NCBI GenBank assembly: GCA_947165295.1
Contig: CAMUZU010000015.1
Location: forward strand, 1 to 51,860
Direction: 5' to 3'
Length of the DNA: 51,860 bases
From: an uncultured Selenomonadales bacterium
GTDB taxonomy: Bacteria > Bacillota > Negativicutes > Selenomonadales > Selenomonadaceae
Under the pieces are notes generated by a model. It saw only the letters and a program-made list of their open reading frames with translations, was not told the origin of the DNA and did no database searches. Each line of letters starts with the position of its first letter. The stretch's first letter is position 1. Both the position numbers and the translations under genes were made by a program. Positions 17,529 through 25,970 of this stretch are shown here, in pieces.

Positions 17529-19199
17529 TTGAGAAGCGACCGAGGTGACGGTAAACTAAAAGTTATTCCGCTGGGCGGTCTGGGCGAAATCGGCAAGAAC
17601 ATGACAATTATCCGCTACGGCGACGAAATGATTATGATTGACGCGGGACTCATGTTCCCCGAAAACGATATGCTCGGCATTGACCTGGTTATCCCCGACA
17701 TTTCATACGTGCTCGAAAACAAACACTGCCTCAAAGCGATAATCTTAACTCACGGCCACGAAGACCACATCGGCGCGTTGCCGTACATTTTGAAAAAGCT
17801 TACCGTGCCCGTCTACGGGACGCGCCTGACACTCGGAATTTTGGCGGGTCGGCTCAAAGAAGACGGCGTGGAGTGCAGAGGTCTGCGCGCAGTCTCAAGC
17901 GGCGAAATCGTAATGATCGGCTGTTTCAGCGTCGGCTTTATTCGCGTGAATCACTCGATACCCGATTCGGTCGGGCTGTCGATAAAAACACCCGTCGGCA
18001 TGATTGTTCACACGGGCGACTTCAAACTCGACCACACGCCCATTGACGGCAAGATGACGGACTTTCGCCGTTTTGCGGACTTGGGACAACGCGGCGTTCT
18101 GCTTTTAATGGCGGACTCGACCAACGCCGAAAAAGAAGGTCACACACCGTCGGAGAAAACTGTCGGCGTCGCGTTTAACCGCGTGTTCCAAAGCGCGCCC
18201 GGCAGAATTGTCGTGGCAACATTTTCGTCGAATGTTCACCGCATACAACAAGCAATCGACACCGCCGTTCGTTACCGCAGACGCGTGGCGATTTTGGGAC
18301 GCTCAATGGTCAACGTCGTCAACACTTCGCTGGAGCTGGGTTATCTTCACGCGCCCGAAGGCACAATCATCGACGTTGAAGAAATCCGCAATTATCCCGC
18401 AAACAAAATCGTCATCATCACCACGGGCAGCCAAGGCGAACCAATGAGCGCGCTGACTCGCATGTCAATGAGCGACCACAGGCAAGTTGACATCATCCCC
18501 GGCGACACGGTTGTCATTTCCGCCACGCCCATACCCGGCAACGAAAAGCTCGTGGCAAAAACCGTCGACAATCTTTTACGGCTCGGTGCAAACGTCATTC
18601 ACCGCCGCGAAGAAGGCATCCACGTTTCCGGTCACGCCGCCCGCGACGAATTGCGCTTGATTCACAACTTGATTAAGCCGAAGTTCTTTATGCCCGTGCA
18701 CGGCGAACTTCATCACCTGTTCGCGCACGCCAGACTTGCCGAAGAAATGGGCATGAACCGCGAAAACATTTTGGTCGGCGAAAACGGAAGTGTCTTCGAG
18801 TTCACCCGCGACAGCGCGAAGTTGTCCGGCCGAATCAACGCGGGTGTCATCATGGTTGACGGGCTTGGCGTCGGCGACGTGGGCAACATCGTTCTGCGCG
18901 ACCGCCGTCAACTGTCACAGGACGGAATTTTAATCGTCGTCGTGCCGCTCAACCGCGCTTCGGGCAGAGTTGCTTCCAACCCCGACATCGTGTCGCGAGG
19001 CTTCGTCTATGTACGCGAATCCGAACATCTCATGGACGAGGCACGCGGCCGCGTCTTGCAAGTCATGCGCCGTTGCAGAGACGAACAAATCACCGATTGG
19101 CTGTCGATTAAAACAAGCATCCGCGACGCCTTGACGCAGTTTCTGTTCGAGCAGACGCGTCGTCGCCCGATGATTTTGCCGATTATCGTCGAAGTTTGA
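17529..19199 (+). CDS. rnj: Ribonuclease J
   Basis: RNase J is a metallo-beta-lactamase-fold endo- and 5'-exoribonuclease central to mRNA decay in Bacillota. The 556-residue product starts MRSDRGDGKLKVIPLGGLGE. It shows the zinc site H75-x-H77-x-D79-H80 in 'LTHGHEDHIGALPYI', 'HTGDFKLDHTP', the beta-CASP segment 'MADSTNAEKEGHTPSE' and 'HVSGHAARDEL' with 'PVHGELHHL' late in the domain. The C-terminal domain is complete. I chose TTG 17529 because AAAGGAGG (17513-17520) lies 8 bases upstream; the frame extends further but crosses the promoter region. Length is typical. It is a single-gene unit closed by a terminator. Confidence 0.95.
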   Translation: MRSDRGDGKLKVIPLGGLGEIGKNMTIIRYGDEMIMIDAGLMFPENDMLGIDLVIPDISYVLENKHCLKAIILTHGHEDHIGALPYILKKLTVPVYGTRLTLGILAGRLKEDGVECRGLRAVSSGEIVMIGCFSVGFIRVNHSIPDSVGLSIKTPVGMIVHTGDFKLDHTPIDGKMTDFRRFADLGQRGVLLLMADSTNAEKEGHTPSEKTVGVAFNRVFQSAPGRIVVATFSSNVHRIQQAIDTAVRYRRRVAILGRSMVNVVNTSLELGYLHAPEGTIIDVEEIRNYPANKIVIITTGSQGEPMSALTRMSMSDHRQVDIIPGDTVVISATPIPGNEKLVAKTVDNLLRLGANVIHRREEGIHVSGHAARDELRLIHNLIKPKFFMPVHGELHHLFAHARLAEEMGMNRENILVGENGSVFEFTRDSAKLSGRINAGVIMVDGLGVGDVGNIVLRDRRQLSQDGILIVVVPLNRASGRVASNPDIVSRGFVYVRESEHLMDEARGRVLQVMRRCRDEQITDWLSIKTSIRDALTQFLFEQTRRRPMILPIIVEV

Positions 19200-19215
19200 C
19201 CGTCACCGAAAATTC

Positions 19216-19246
19216 AAAGCCGTTCGTTCAAGCGGGCGGCTTTTTC
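19216..19246 (+). terminator. Terminator after rnj
   Basis: AAAGCCG pairs with CGGCTTT across a 14-base loop and ends in five T residues. Confidence 0.7.
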
Positions 19247-19272
19247 GTTGCGCTTGACGAAAACTTTTCAAG

Positions 19273-19301
19273 TTGCGCGGGCGGCTTGTCGGTTGTATAA
19301 T
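19273..19301 (+). promoter_or_regulatory. Sigma-A type promoter of the HD gene and glnS
   Basis: TTGCGC (19273-19278), a 17-base spacer and a perfect TATAAT (19296-19301), 37 bases before ATG 19338. Confidence 0.75.
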
Positions 19302-19337
19302 TCGGCTTAATTTATTTCTAACTTTGGAGGTGATTGA

Positions 19338-20147
19338 ATGCGCGACCTGCTCAACCGAATGCACACGTGGATGGCGCGTTACATGAAAAGTTTTTATTCC
19401 GACGACGAAGAAGTTCAGCGCGGAATTTTGATTAAAGAGACGCACACCGGTTACGTCACGACCAATTGTGTCGAGCTTGCCAAGTTTCTCAAGCTGTCGA
19501 CGCACGACACGGAACTTGCCGAAATTATCGGGCTGTTTCACGACGTGGGACGCTTCCGCCAGTACAGCATTTATAAAACTTTCAACGACGCCGACAGCGA
19601 AGACCACGCCGACCTTGCGCTTAAAGTCATTGACGAATTGGAATTCTTCACGGAACTTGACGCGGCGGACTTGGACGTTGTGAAGTTCGCGATTCAAAAT
19701 CACAACAAGAAAGTTGTCGCTTCAACCGACGACGAACGCAAACTTTTGTTCACGAAGATTATCCGCGACGCCGACAAACTCGACATCTATCGCGTGCTTG
19801 AACCGTTCCTCGCGCAGGAAAACGCCGACAAGTTGCCAAACTTCATCAAGTCGACGGGCAAGCTCAGCGCGGACATCAGCCCCGATTTCGTCGACAACTT
19901 CGTTTCGGGCGTGCAGGCGGATTATCGAAAAATCCGCACCAACGGCGACCGCAAGATTGTTCGGCTTATGTGGCTTTACGACATCAATTTTTCGTGGACA
20001 ATGCGCAAAGTCGTCGAACGCGGTTATATCGACAAATTCATTGCGCCGTTGCCGATTGACGAACGCGTTGCCGAAGGTATTCGCCGCTTGAAACAGCACG
20101 TCGACAAAATCTGCGCGTTTGACGACAACAAACCAAAGGAGTCTTGA
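19338..20147 (+). CDS. HD-domain phosphohydrolase family protein
   Basis: A 269-residue cytoplasmic protein. The HD superfamily metal-binding motif is visible: an upstream His in 'IKETHTGYV', the HD pair in '[13 protein letters not shown]', and a downstream Asp in '[13 protein letters not shown]'. Such proteins hydrolyse phosphoester bonds, often in nucleotides, but the substrate cannot be told. TTGGAGG lies 7 bases before ATG 19338. The gene ends one base before glnS begins, so the two are one operon. It is close in length to other stand-alone HD proteins. Confidence 0.85.
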   Translation: MRDLLNRMHTWMARYMKSFYSDDEEVQRGILIKETHTGYVTTNCVELAKFLKLSTHDTELAEIIGLFHDVGRFRQYSIYKTFNDADSEDHADLALKVIDELEFFTELDAADLDVVKFAIQNHNKKVVASTDDERKLLFTKIIRDADKLDIYRVLEPFLAQENADKLPNFIKSTGKLSADISPDFVDNFVSGVQADYRKIRTNGDRKIVRLMWLYDINFSWTMRKVVERGYIDKFIAPLPIDERVAEGIRRLKQHVDKICAFDDNKPKES

Positions 20148-20148
20148 C

Positions 20149-21801
20149 ATGGTAAACTTTATTCAGCAGGAGATTGAAAACGACTTGAAGGCGGGCAAGT
20201 ACACCGACGGAATTCACACGCGCTTTCCGCCCGAACCGAACGGTTATTTGCACATCGGGCACGCCAAGTCCGTTTGCTTGAACTTCGGGCTTGCGCTTCA
20301 CAACGGCGGCTTGTGCAACCTGCGCTTCGACGACACCAACCCGACCAAAGAGGACGTTGAGTTTGTCGACTCGATTCAGGAAGATATTCGCTGGCTCGGC
20401 TTCGATTGGGGCGACAGAAAGTTTTTCGCGTCCGATTATTTCGGCAAGTTTTATGACTTCGCGGTTGAGCTGATTAAGCGCGGGCTTGCTTACGTCGACG
20501 ACTTGTCCGCCGAAGAAATTCGGGCTTATCGCGGCACGTTGACTGAACCCGGCAAGGAAAGTCCGCACCGCAACCGCTCCGTCGAAGAAAACCTCGACTT
20601 GTTCACGCGCATGAAGGCGGGCGAATTCCCCGACGGCTCGAAAGTTTTGCGTGCGAAGATTGACATGTCAAGCCCGAACATAAACATGCGCGACCCCGTC
20701 ATCTACCGAATCACGCGGGCGACACATCATCACACGGGCGACGACTGGTTGATTTATCCAATGTACGACTTCGCACACCCGCTTGAAGACGCGATTGAAG
20801 GCATCACGCATTCGGTGTGCACGCTGGAGTTTGAAGATCATCGGCCGTTTTACGATTGGTTGCTTGACGCGCTCGGCTTCGACCCGAACACGCGTCCGCG
20901 GCAAATTGAATTCGCTCGGCTGGACTTGACCAACACAATCACAAGCAAACGCAAACTTCGTCAGCTCGTCGAAGAACATCACGTGCGCGGCTGGGACGAC
21001 CCGCGTATGCCGACTTTGTGCGGGCTTCGTCGACGCGGCTTCACTCCTGCGGCAATTCGTGACTTCTGCGAACGAATCGGCGTCGCAAAGTCAAACAGCC
21101 TCGTTGATATTTCAATGCTTGAACATTGCGTCCGCGAAGACTTGAACGTCAATGCCGATAGAGTTATGGCGGTGCTTGACCCGATTAAAGTTGTGCTCAC
21201 GAACGTCGACGAAAATTCCGTTGAGTACTTGACTGCCGAAAATCACCCGACACGCGGCGGCAGTCGCTTCGTGCCTTTCACGCGGGAAATTTTCATCGAA
21301 CGCGAAGACTTCATGGAGGACGCGCCGAAGAAATTCTTCCGACTCAAACCCGACGGCGAAGTTCGGCTCAAGCACGCCTACATCATCAAATGCAACGAAG
21401 TCATCAAGAATTCCGATGGCGAAGTCACGGAACTTCACTGCACGATTGACCCGACTTCCAAAAGCGGCGGCGCGACTGCCAATCGCAAAATCAAAGGCAC
21501 GATTCATTGGGTGAGCGCGAAGTTTGCATTGCCCGCCGAAGTTCGCCTGTACGATTATTTGTTGACCACCGACGAAAACGGCAACTTGCCCGAAGATTTT
21601 ATCGCCGCGCTGAATCCGAATTCGCTCGTCGTCAAGCACGCGCTGATTGAGCCTTCGGTTCGTTGGACGGCGGCGGGCACGCATTACCAGTTTTTGCGAC
21701 TGGGATATTTCGTCGTCGACCCCGACACTGCGCCCGACAAGTTGGTCTTCAATCGCGTCGTCGGCTTGAAAGACACTTGGGCGAAAGTCAAAGCGAGGTG
21801 A
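20149..21801 (+). CDS. glnS: Glutaminyl-tRNA synthetase
   Basis: Class I aminoacyl-tRNA synthetase that charges tRNA-Gln directly with glutamine. The 550-residue product has the HIGH signature '[10 protein letters not shown]' at residues 33-42, '[19 protein letters not shown]', the KMSKS-equivalent '[11 protein letters not shown]' at about 264-274 and the C-terminal anticodon-binding barrels. ATG 20149 follows AAAGGAG by 6 bases. It lies immediately after the HD gene and overlaps the ribosome site of the next small gene. GlnRS in Bacillota is generally considered acquired; here gatB is also present in the window, so the amidotransferase route exists too, possibly for Asn-tRNA. Confidence 0.96.
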   Translation: MVNFIQQEIENDLKAGKYTDGIHTRFPPEPNGYLHIGHAKSVCLNFGLALHNGGLCNLRFDDTNPTKEDVEFVDSIQEDIRWLGFDWGDRKFFASDYFGKFYDFAVELIKRGLAYVDDLSAEEIRAYRGTLTEPGKESPHRNRSVEENLDLFTRMKAGEFPDGSKVLRAKIDMSSPNINMRDPVIYRITRATHHHTGDDWLIYPMYDFAHPLEDAIEGITHSVCTLEFEDHRPFYDWLLDALGFDPNTRPRQIEFARLDLTNTITSKRKLRQLVEEHHVRGWDDPRMPTLCGLRRRGFTPAAIRDFCERIGVAKSNSLVDISMLEHCVREDLNVNADRVMAVLDPIKVVLTNVDENSVEYLTAENHPTRGGSRFVPFTREIFIEREDFMEDAPKKFFRLKPDGEVRLKHAYIIKCNEVIKNSDGEVTELHCTIDPTSKSGGATANRKIKGTIHWVSAKFALPAEVRLYDYLLTTDENGNLPEDFIAALNPNSLVVKHALIEPSVRWTAAGTHYQFLRLGYFVVDPDTAPDKLVFNRVVGLKDTWAKVKAR

Positions 21802-21806
21802 GCAAC

Positions 21807-22118
21807 ATGCCGAAAATTCCACGCGGCCTGACCGATAAAGACATGGTTAAAAATTACGTCGAAGAAGAGACGATCGAACAGCAGCTGTTGACCGCCGCGA
21901 AGAAAGCCGAAAAACTCCGTCTTGTCGCAGAAGCCGAAGCACCGCCCGCGCCGCTTGCGAAGGCAGGTTTCACGCCCGAATTGACCGACAAACTCGGACG
22001 CGAATTGCTTGCGCTTAAGCTTGAACTGTCCAACGCGGGAGTCAAAAGTTACAACTTCAAAATCAAGCGGGACGGCGACAAAATCACGCTGACCGTCGTC
22101 GACAAGAAACTTTATTGA
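21807..22118 (+). CDS. Small conserved-looking protein of unknown function
   Basis: A 103-residue charged protein starting MPKIPRGLTDKDMVKNYVEE. Its middle is helical and Ala/Glu/Lys-rich, and the C-terminus has beta character ('KSYNFKIKRDGDKITLTVVD'). There is no signal peptide or membrane segment. GCGAGGTGAG precedes ATG 21807 and overlaps the glnS stop, so it is translationally linked to glnS. The last 16 codons plus 10 downstream bases are duplicated at 22181-22241. I do not recognise the family. Confidence 0.65.
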   Translation: MPKIPRGLTDKDMVKNYVEEETIEQQLLTAAKKAEKLRLVAEAEAPPAPLAKAGFTPELTDKLGRELLALKLELSNAGVKSYNFKIKRDGDKITLTVVDKKLY

Positions 22119-22241
22119 CTGCCGCGACGATTTGAACTCTCGGACGTCAAACAAACTGTTCCGCCGCTTTCAAAGCGGCCGGGACGGCGACAAAATCACG
22201 CTGACCGTCGTTGACAAGAAACTTTATTGACTGCCGCGACG
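22069..22241 (+). repeat. Duplicated gene tail (61 bp, two copies, period 112)
   Basis: Bases 22069-22129, the 3' end of the small gene including its TAG-less tail and TGA stop, recur at 22181-22241 with one difference in the aligned stretch. The second copy again encodes the tail 'GDKITLTVVDKKLY' and a stop, but has no start. Between the copies lies a 38-bp hairpin repeat, and directly after the second copy lies a full three-hairpin element. Confidence 0.88.
22146..22183 (+). repeat. Short hairpin repeat type B, copy 1
   Basis: The segment contains GTTCCGCCGCTTT, C, AAAGCGGC; the arms GCCGCTTT and AAAGCGGC form an almost perfect palindrome (22163-22179). A near-identical 38-39-bp segment recurs at 23817-23855. 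Confidence 0.75.
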
Positions 22242-22252
22242 TGTGTTTGTTC

Positions 22253-22353
22253 TACTTTCTTTTGGCGGCAAAAGAAAGTAACAAAGAAAACCGCGCTTGC
22301 TGTGATACATCGTGTATCACGCGCAAGCGGTGTGGCCGTCATCCATGACGGCC
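22253..22353 (+). repeat. Three-hairpin interspersed element, copy 3
   Basis: First hairpin TACTTTCTTT/AAAGAAAGTA (22253-22280), second GTGATACA/TGTATCAC (22302-22320) inside CGCTTGC/GCAAGCG arms, third GGCCGTCAT/ATGACGGCC (22334-22353). The second hairpin has a different sequence from copy 1 but keeps perfect pairing. Confidence 0.9.
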
Positions 22354-22435
22354 GGTTTACCGCCGCAACGTCGCAGTTAATCGGACTTGTAACGAAAATT
22401 TTTGACCGAAAATCTTTTTGCGAGGAGGTCTTTTA

Positions 22436-23719
22436 ATGGAGACCATGACGATAGTGGCGATTGTGATTTTCGTCACTGCTTACGCGCTGATAATCTCCGA
22501 AAAAGTTCACCGAACGGTTGTCGGGCTTTTCGGCGCAATGCTGATGATTTTGCTTCACATACTCGACCAGGAAACCGCCGTGCACCACATCGATTTCAAC
22601 ACGATTGGCTTGCTGATGGGCATGATGATTGTCGTCAACATCACAAGTGAAACGGGGCTGTTCAATTACTTGGCGATTTGGGCGGCGAAGAAAGTCAAAG
22701 CGCAACCCGTCGCGCTGCTCGTGGCACTGAGCACGTTGACGGCGGTTTGTTCGGCACTTTTGGACAACGTCACGACGGTTTTGTTGACCGTGCCGATAAC
22801 GTTCAACATCGCCGCACAGCTGAAAGTTGACGTGAAGCCGTTCCTTATGGCGCAGATAATCAGCTCGAACATCGGCGGCACCGCGACGTTGATTGGTGAC
22901 CCGCCGAACATCATGATTGGCTCGGCAGTCGGCTTGAGTTTCGGTGACTTCGTGCTGAACATGACGGGCGTGTCGATTGTGATTTTCTTGGTGACCGTCG
23001 CGATACTCGTCATGATTTATCGCAACGACCTGCACACTAAGCCCGAACTTCAAGATAAAGTCATGCGCCTGAACGAAAAGGAACAAATCACCGACGCCAA
23101 CTTGTTGAAGCGTTGCCTGTTCGTGTTGGCGATAACGATTACGCTGTTCGCCTTCCACGGCATGCTCGGACTTGAATCGGCGACGGCGGCACTCACGGGC
23201 GCAAGTTTGTTGCTGCTCTTGTCGTTCCACAACAACGAAGAAATGATTGCCAAAATGCTCAGCAAGGTTGAATGGCTCGCGATTTTCTTCTTTGGCGGAC
23301 TGTTTATCCTCGTCGGCGCGCTGGTTGAAACGGGCGTTATCAAGATGCTTGCCGAAGAGGCGATTAAAATCACGCAGGGCGACTTGACGTTGACCGCGAT
23401 GATTATCATTTGGATGAGCGCGATTGCCTCGGCGTTTATCGACAACATTCCGTTCGTCGCGACGATGATTCCGCTGATTAAAGACATGGGCACAATGGGC
23501 TTGACGAACCTTGATCCGCTGTGGTGGAGTCTTGCTTTGGGCGCGTGCCTCGGCGGCAACGGTACTTTGATTGGCGCGTCGGCGAACGTCGTTGTCGCGT
23601 CAATGGCGGCACAGCGCGGCCGTGCGATTTCGTTTATCGGCTTCATGAAAGTTGCGTTCCCGCTGATGATTTTGTCGATAATCATTTCGACGGCGTACGT
23701 GTACTTCCGTTACTTGTAA
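22436..23719 (+). CDS. ArsB/NhaD-type (SLC13-like) ion permease
   Basis: A 427-residue inner-membrane protein with about 11-12 hydrophobic helices. Two inverted-repeat halves each carry the family's re-entrant motif: 'SSNIGGTATLIGDPPNIMIG' in the first half and 'GACLGGNGTLIGASANVVVA' in the second. This places it in the ion transporter superfamily that includes ArsB, NhaD and citrate/dicarboxylate carriers. The substrate (arsenite, sodium/proton or an organic anion) cannot be decided; no ars genes are adjacent. GAGGAGG lies 7 bases before ATG 22436. It is a single gene between a repeat element and a bidirectional terminator. Confidence 0.88.
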   Translation: METMTIVAIVIFVTAYALIISEKVHRTVVGLFGAMLMILLHILDQETAVHHIDFNTIGLLMGMMIVVNITSETGLFNYLAIWAAKKVKAQPVALLVALSTLTAVCSALLDNVTTVLLTVPITFNIAAQLKVDVKPFLMAQIISSNIGGTATLIGDPPNIMIGSAVGLSFGDFVLNMTGVSIVIFLVTVAILVMIYRNDLHTKPELQDKVMRLNEKEQITDANLLKRCLFVLAITITLFAFHGMLGLESATAALTGASLLLLLSFHNNEEMIAKMLSKVEWLAIFFFGGLFILVGALVETGVIKMLAEEAIKITQGDLTLTAMIIIWMSAIASAFIDNIPFVATMIPLIKDMGTMGLTNLDPLWWSLALGACLGGNGTLIGASANVVVASMAAQRGRAISFIGFMKVAFPLMILSIIISTAYVYFRYL

Positions 23720-23734
23720 GCCGAACTCACACAT

Positions 23735-23769
23735 AAAAAAATTCCCCGCCGTTAGCGACGGGGATTTTT
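23735..23769. terminator. Bidirectional terminator between the permease and the ABC genes
   Basis: CCCCG-C-CG pairs with CG-A-CGGGG around TTAG, with an A run on the left and a T run on the right. The convergent ABC ATPase gene ends about 70 bases downstream, so the hairpin can serve both. Confidence 0.82.
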
Positions 23770-23816
23770 GTTTGCGATAACGTTGCGGCTTTACAACAAC
23801 GTTGGAAAGTTGAGCG

Positions 23817-23855
23817 GTCAAACCAAATTGTTCCGCCGCTTTTAAAGCGGCTGGG
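23817..23855 (+). repeat. Short hairpin repeat type B, copy 2
   Basis: It matches 22146-22183 (GTTCCGCCGCTTT, T, TAAAGCGGC). It overlaps the stop codon and last codons of the ABC ATPase. The string GGGGATTTTTGTTTGCGA occurs both here (from 23853) and in the preceding terminator (from 23760), so the 3' end of the ATPase gene may also have been copied. Confidence 0.65.
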
Positions 23856-24582
23856 GATTTTTGTTTGCGAAGACTTCGGCGAATTCGTCGGAGCTGAAGA
23901 CTTCGTGCACGGTGCCGAATTTCAACACGCGCTTGTTGAGCAGAATGACTTTGTCGGCGAAGCGTTCGAGCATGTCCAAATCGTGCGAAATTAAAAGTAT
24001 CGCCATGTCTTCGGCGGCTTTGAGTTCGGCGACAAGTTCATAGAAAATTTCCATGCCGATTTTGTCGACGCCGCTTATCGGTTCGTCAAGCAACAGCAGG
24101 TCGGGCAACGGGTCAAGCGCAAGTGCAAGCAACACGCGCTGAAGTTCTCCGCCCGACAGTGCGCCGAGTCTTCGGTCGATTAAGTGTTCGGCTTTCACGC
24201 GACGAAGATTTTCCGTCACACGCGGGCGAATGAATTTGGAACTGCACAGCCACACCGGTCGCGACGACAAACACGCCATGAACAGATCGAGGACGGTCGT
24301 CGGTGAAGTCGCGTCGAATTTGAGCGTCTGCGGCACGTAACCGATTATCGGGCGCAGGTGTTCGCCTTTCGCGTCGAAATAATTCAGCGTGCCCGCGTGG
24401 TCAACTTCGCCGAGAATTGACTTGAGCAACGTGGACTTGCCCGCGCCGTTGGGACCGATTAACGCCGTCAGTTCGCCGCAGTGAAGCGTAAAGTTCACGT
24501 CGTCGAAGATTGTCAGCCGCCCGACGTGCACGGAAAAATTTTCGACGTTCGTAATGCAGAGTTTCGATTGATTGTGTTTCAT
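23842..24582 (-). CDS. ABC transporter ATP-binding protein, metal-type (ZnuC/MntB-like)
   Basis: A 246-residue cytoplasmic ATPase. Walker A is 'IGPNGAGKSTLL', the Q-loop is near 'IGYVPQTLKFD', the signature is 'LSGGELQRVL', Walker B is 'LLLLDEPISGVD' and the H-loop is 'ISHDLDML'. The C-terminal half ('FYELVAELKAAEDMAILLIS') resembles ATPases of zinc/manganese importers. ATG 24582 follows GGAGAG. The permease upstream on the same strand is of the ABC-2 export type, not the metal-importer type, so the pairing is unusual. A three-hairpin element separates the two. The last residues (NPQPL) are encoded by the type B repeat, so the tail may be altered. Confidence 0.88.
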   Translation of the reverse strand: MKHNQSKLCITNVENFSVHVGRLTIFDDVNFTLHCGELTALIGPNGAGKSTLLKSILGEVDHAGTLNYFDAKGEHLRPIIGYVPQTLKFDATSPTTVLDLFMACLSSRPVWLCSSKFIRPRVTENLRRVKAEHLIDRRLGALSGGELQRVLLALALDPLPDLLLLDEPISGVDKIGMEIFYELVAELKAAEDMAILLISHDLDMLERFADKVILLNKRVLKFGTVHEVFSSDEFAEVFANKNPQPL

Positions 24583-24612
24583 GGGCTCTCCGTCGATTTT
24601 GTGTTGTTTAAC

Positions 24613-24718
24613 GTTACTTTCTTTGTGCGGACAAAGAAAGTAACCAAAGAAAGCCGCGCCTGCTATGACGCATCCTGCGTCATGCGACAGGCGATTGCGG
24701 CCGTCATCCATGACGGCC
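24613..24718 (+). repeat. Three-hairpin interspersed element, copy 4
   Basis: First hairpin GTTACTTTCTTT/AAAGAAAGTAAC (24613-24644), second ATGACGCA-TCC-TGCGTCAT (24665-24683), third GGCCGTCAT/ATGACGGCC (24699-24718). It lies between two genes of one minus-strand unit, so it would be transcribed in the reverse sense. Confidence 0.9.
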
Positions 24719-24733
24719 GGATATTCGTTGCGG

Positions 24734-25474
24734 TCATGTCGACAGGCGTTTGAACATTTTCGTCGCAAGCCAAAGCAAAACTGCCGCGTATGCCGACAAG
24801 ATTATCATTGACAGCGGGTCGAAGCCGTCGCGCAAAAGTCGGCTCGCGTGCGTGAGCGGCAACATTTCAATCACCGTGCGCACAACCGAAGGCAATTCCG
24901 CCGTCGAGAAAAATGTCCCGCACAAAAAACTCATCGGCATCAACAGGTACGTGTTGACTTGCGCAAGTTCTTCGTAGGTTTGGACTTTCAACGCCGCGCA
25001 GAAACACACGCTCGCGAAGATTGCCGAATTCAGCACGACGACGATTAAAAAGTTCGCCGACATTGCGAAGTTCAGGTTCGCGCCGAAAAGTTTCGCGACG
25101 CACAAAATCAACGCCGCCGATATCAACGCACGAATCACCGCCGAAAAAATTTTCCCGACGACGAAAGCCGCAGGTTCAATCGGCGCGCTTAAATATTCTT
25201 CGAGGCTCTTGTGATAAACGCGTTCGGCGTGCACGCCCGTCACCGACATGTAGCTGACGTTCATGGTGTTGAGCGCGATAATCCCCGGCACGAGAAAATC
25301 GAGGTAGCTGCCCGACGCAAGGTTGATGTTGCGACCGAGTCCCCAGCCGAACGCGACGAGGTACAAAACCGGCGTCACCAGCCGCGACAAGATGAATTTC
25401 TTCAGCCGCCGACGCAGGACAATCCAATCGCGCCACATGACGGTTGCGACGTCCGCGATAAAGTTATTCGCCAT
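24734..25474 (-). CDS. ABC-2 type transporter permease
   Basis: A 246-residue membrane protein with about six hydrophobic helices. It begins MANNFIADVATVMWRDWIVL and has the ABC-2 pattern of a charged N-terminal helix, 'LVPGIIALNTMNVSYMSVTG', the cytoplasmic 'YHKSLEEYLSAPIEPAAFVV', and 'LLMPMSFLCGTFFSTAELP' before the last helices. Family members export drugs, lipids or polysaccharides. ATG 25474 lies inside the last codons of the preceding gene (11-base overlap), showing translational coupling. The partner ATPase is presumably the gene at 23842. Confidence 0.88.
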   Translation of the reverse strand: MANNFIADVATVMWRDWIVLRRRLKKFILSRLVTPVLYLVAFGWGLGRNINLASGSYLDFLVPGIIALNTMNVSYMSVTGVHAERVYHKSLEEYLSAPIEPAAFVVGKIFSAVIRALISAALILCVAKLFGANLNFAMSANFLIVVVLNSAIFASVCFCAALKVQTYEELAQVNTYLLMPMSFLCGTFFSTAELPSVVRTVIEMLPLTHASRLLRDGFDPLSMIILSAYAAVLLWLATKMFKRLST

Positions 25475-25832
25475 CAGCTTTGAGACGTTCGAGCCGTTCA
25501 ATTTCGAGCTTGTGACTTTCGAGCGCGTAACCGATTCGGATGTGTTCTTCTTCGGTGAACGCGGGATTTTCATACGCGGCGGCGATTTTTTCTAAGCGGG
25601 CTTTGACGGCGGCAAGTTCGTCGTCCAAGATGAATTTGTCGCCCAGAGCCAAGCCGTACACCGAAAGAATTTGTTCGCGCACGGTTTCACGGAAAGTGTC
25701 TTCGCCCGACATTTCACCGACAAGTTCGGCAACTTCCAAGATGATTTCAAGCGGGTTCTTCGCAAGTTCAATCGACGCGCTGAGCTTCGTGCGAAGTTCC
25801 TGTGCCGCGCCGAAAAGTTTTTGTTCAGCCAA
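25464..25832 (-). CDS. Small helical protein of unknown function, first gene of the ABC unit
   Basis: A 122-residue acidic, almost wholly helical protein (MAEQKLFGAAQELRTKLSAS ... ESHKLEIERLERLKADGE) with no signal peptide or membrane helix. TTG 25832 is chosen because GGGAGG lies 7 bases upstream. Its end overlaps the permease start by 11 bases, so it belongs to the same operon. It may be a regulator or accessory protein of the transporter, but no family is recognised. Confidence 0.65.
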   Translation of the reverse strand: MAEQKLFGAAQELRTKLSASIELAKNPLEIILEVAELVGEMSGEDTFRETVREQILSVYGLALGDKFILDDELAAVKARLEKIAAAYENPAFTEEEHIRIGYALESHKLEIERLERLKADGE

Positions 25833-25907
25833 GTGAATTCCTCCCAACGAAAGCCGATTATATTTCCCGCGCAGAAATTTTGCAACGACGCCGAGGCAAA
25901 TTAACGC

Positions 25908-25936
25908 TTGCTATCTTTAGACGATTTTAATACAAT
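25908..25936 (+). promoter_or_regulatory. Sigma-A type promoter of the hybrid kinase gene
   Basis: TTGCTA (25908-25913), a 17-base spacer and TACAAT (25931-25936), 35 bases before ATG 25971. Confidence 0.72.
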
Positions 25937-25970
25937 CTGCGCAAGAAAATCTTTTTCGTGAGGTCACGTC

